Program-made: the position numbers and the translations under genes
Part shown: positions 32,969-33,000 of the stretch, piece by piece
Layout of the letters: each line of letters begins with the position of its first letter
Position numbering within the stretch: the first letter of the stretch is position 1
Notes under the pieces: generated by a model
Told to the model about the DNA's origin: nothing
Seen by the model: only the letters and a program-made list of their open reading frames with translations
Databases searched by the model: none
Source of the DNA: an uncultured Mycoplasmatota bacterium
GTDB lineage: Bacteria > Bacillota_I > Bacilli_A > RF39 > UBA660
DNA: 33,000 nt
Direction: 5' to 3'
Assembly: GCA_946498975.1 (NCBI GenBank)
Contig: CAMMQC010000018.1
Span: forward strand, 1-33,000

Positions 32969-33000
32969 ACTTTTCGAAAAGTATTTAATTAGGAAAGGAG
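32969..33000 (+). other. Upstream region of a gene beyond the right edge
   Basis: The 14-nt palindrome ACTTTTCGAAAAGT (32969-32982) is followed by a strong ribosome binding site GGAAAGGAG at the last bases, so a plus-strand gene starts just outside. By common order (rpsT-gpr-spoIIP-lepA) it is probably lepA; this is inference. Confidence 0.4.

Noticed and set aside
1-33000. Mycoplasma-type code (TGA as Trp)
   Set aside because: Genes end at TGA, Trp is encoded by TGG, and the interrupted genes carry TAG or TAA rather than TGA.

Overview
The window is about 33 kb of very AT-rich DNA that reads well in the standard bacterial code: TGG encodes Trp, and TGA is used as a stop, for example at the end of cutA. 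The gene content is typical of a Gram-positive, endospore-forming Firmicute (gpr, spoIIP, rplS-lepB-rbgA, yfmF/yfmH, rpsT). The codon bias and small intergenic gaps suggest an uncultured gut-type lineage of Bacilli or Erysipelotrichia close to the Mollicutes. That lineage guess is inference; no 16S or marker comparison was possible.

Region by region. (1) 1-5.8 kb is an accessory or decaying stretch. It holds a broken unknown gene, cutA, an insertion sequence with a DDE transposase, and then a flavodoxin / carboxymuconolactone-decarboxylase / cupin operon behind a MerR-type promoter with a 19-bp spacer. An inositol-monophosphatase-like gene and a DUF362 gene follow. The flavodoxin, the DUF362 gene and the first gene each carry one lesion. 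(2) 5.8-16.2 kb is a complete type II CRISPR-Cas locus: cas9 (1201 aa), cas1 and cas2 in an overlapping or close operon, then, on the opposite strand, a tracrRNA and a 355-aa Csn2-position P-loop ATPase. A short shared leader follows, then an array of 64 repeats and 63 spacers. (3) 16.4-24.5 kb is a co-oriented block: a SWIM/SNF2 helicase, a low-molecular-weight phosphotyrosine phosphatase, a zinc alcohol dehydrogenase, deoD and the YfmF/YfmH M16-protease pair. (4) 24.5-29.7 kb is rplS, lepB and rbgA, with about 3.2 kb of accessory DNA (two small unknown genes, a RhuM-family gene, decayed sequence, dinD) wedged between lepB and rbgA. (5) 29.7-33 kb is rpsT on the minus strand, then gpr, spoIIP and a small membrane protein. 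A ribosome binding site at the right edge points to a further gene, probably lepA by conserved order.

The most interesting system is the CRISPR locus. Its csn2-position gene is inverted and keeps recognisable Walker A, ABC-signature-like and Walker B motifs that canonical Csn2 has lost. The tracrRNA is encoded antisense to the cas operon, with a strong promoter (TTGACA-17 bp-TATTAT) buried in the last codons of that ATPase gene. The array promoter abuts the first repeat. The spacers record repeated sampling of related phages: two pairs differ only by synonymous codons (reading RTIDLNVEA and RLQALKDEE) and one spacer is present twice. These are direct readings of the sequence. Whether the ATPase acts in adaptation is inference.
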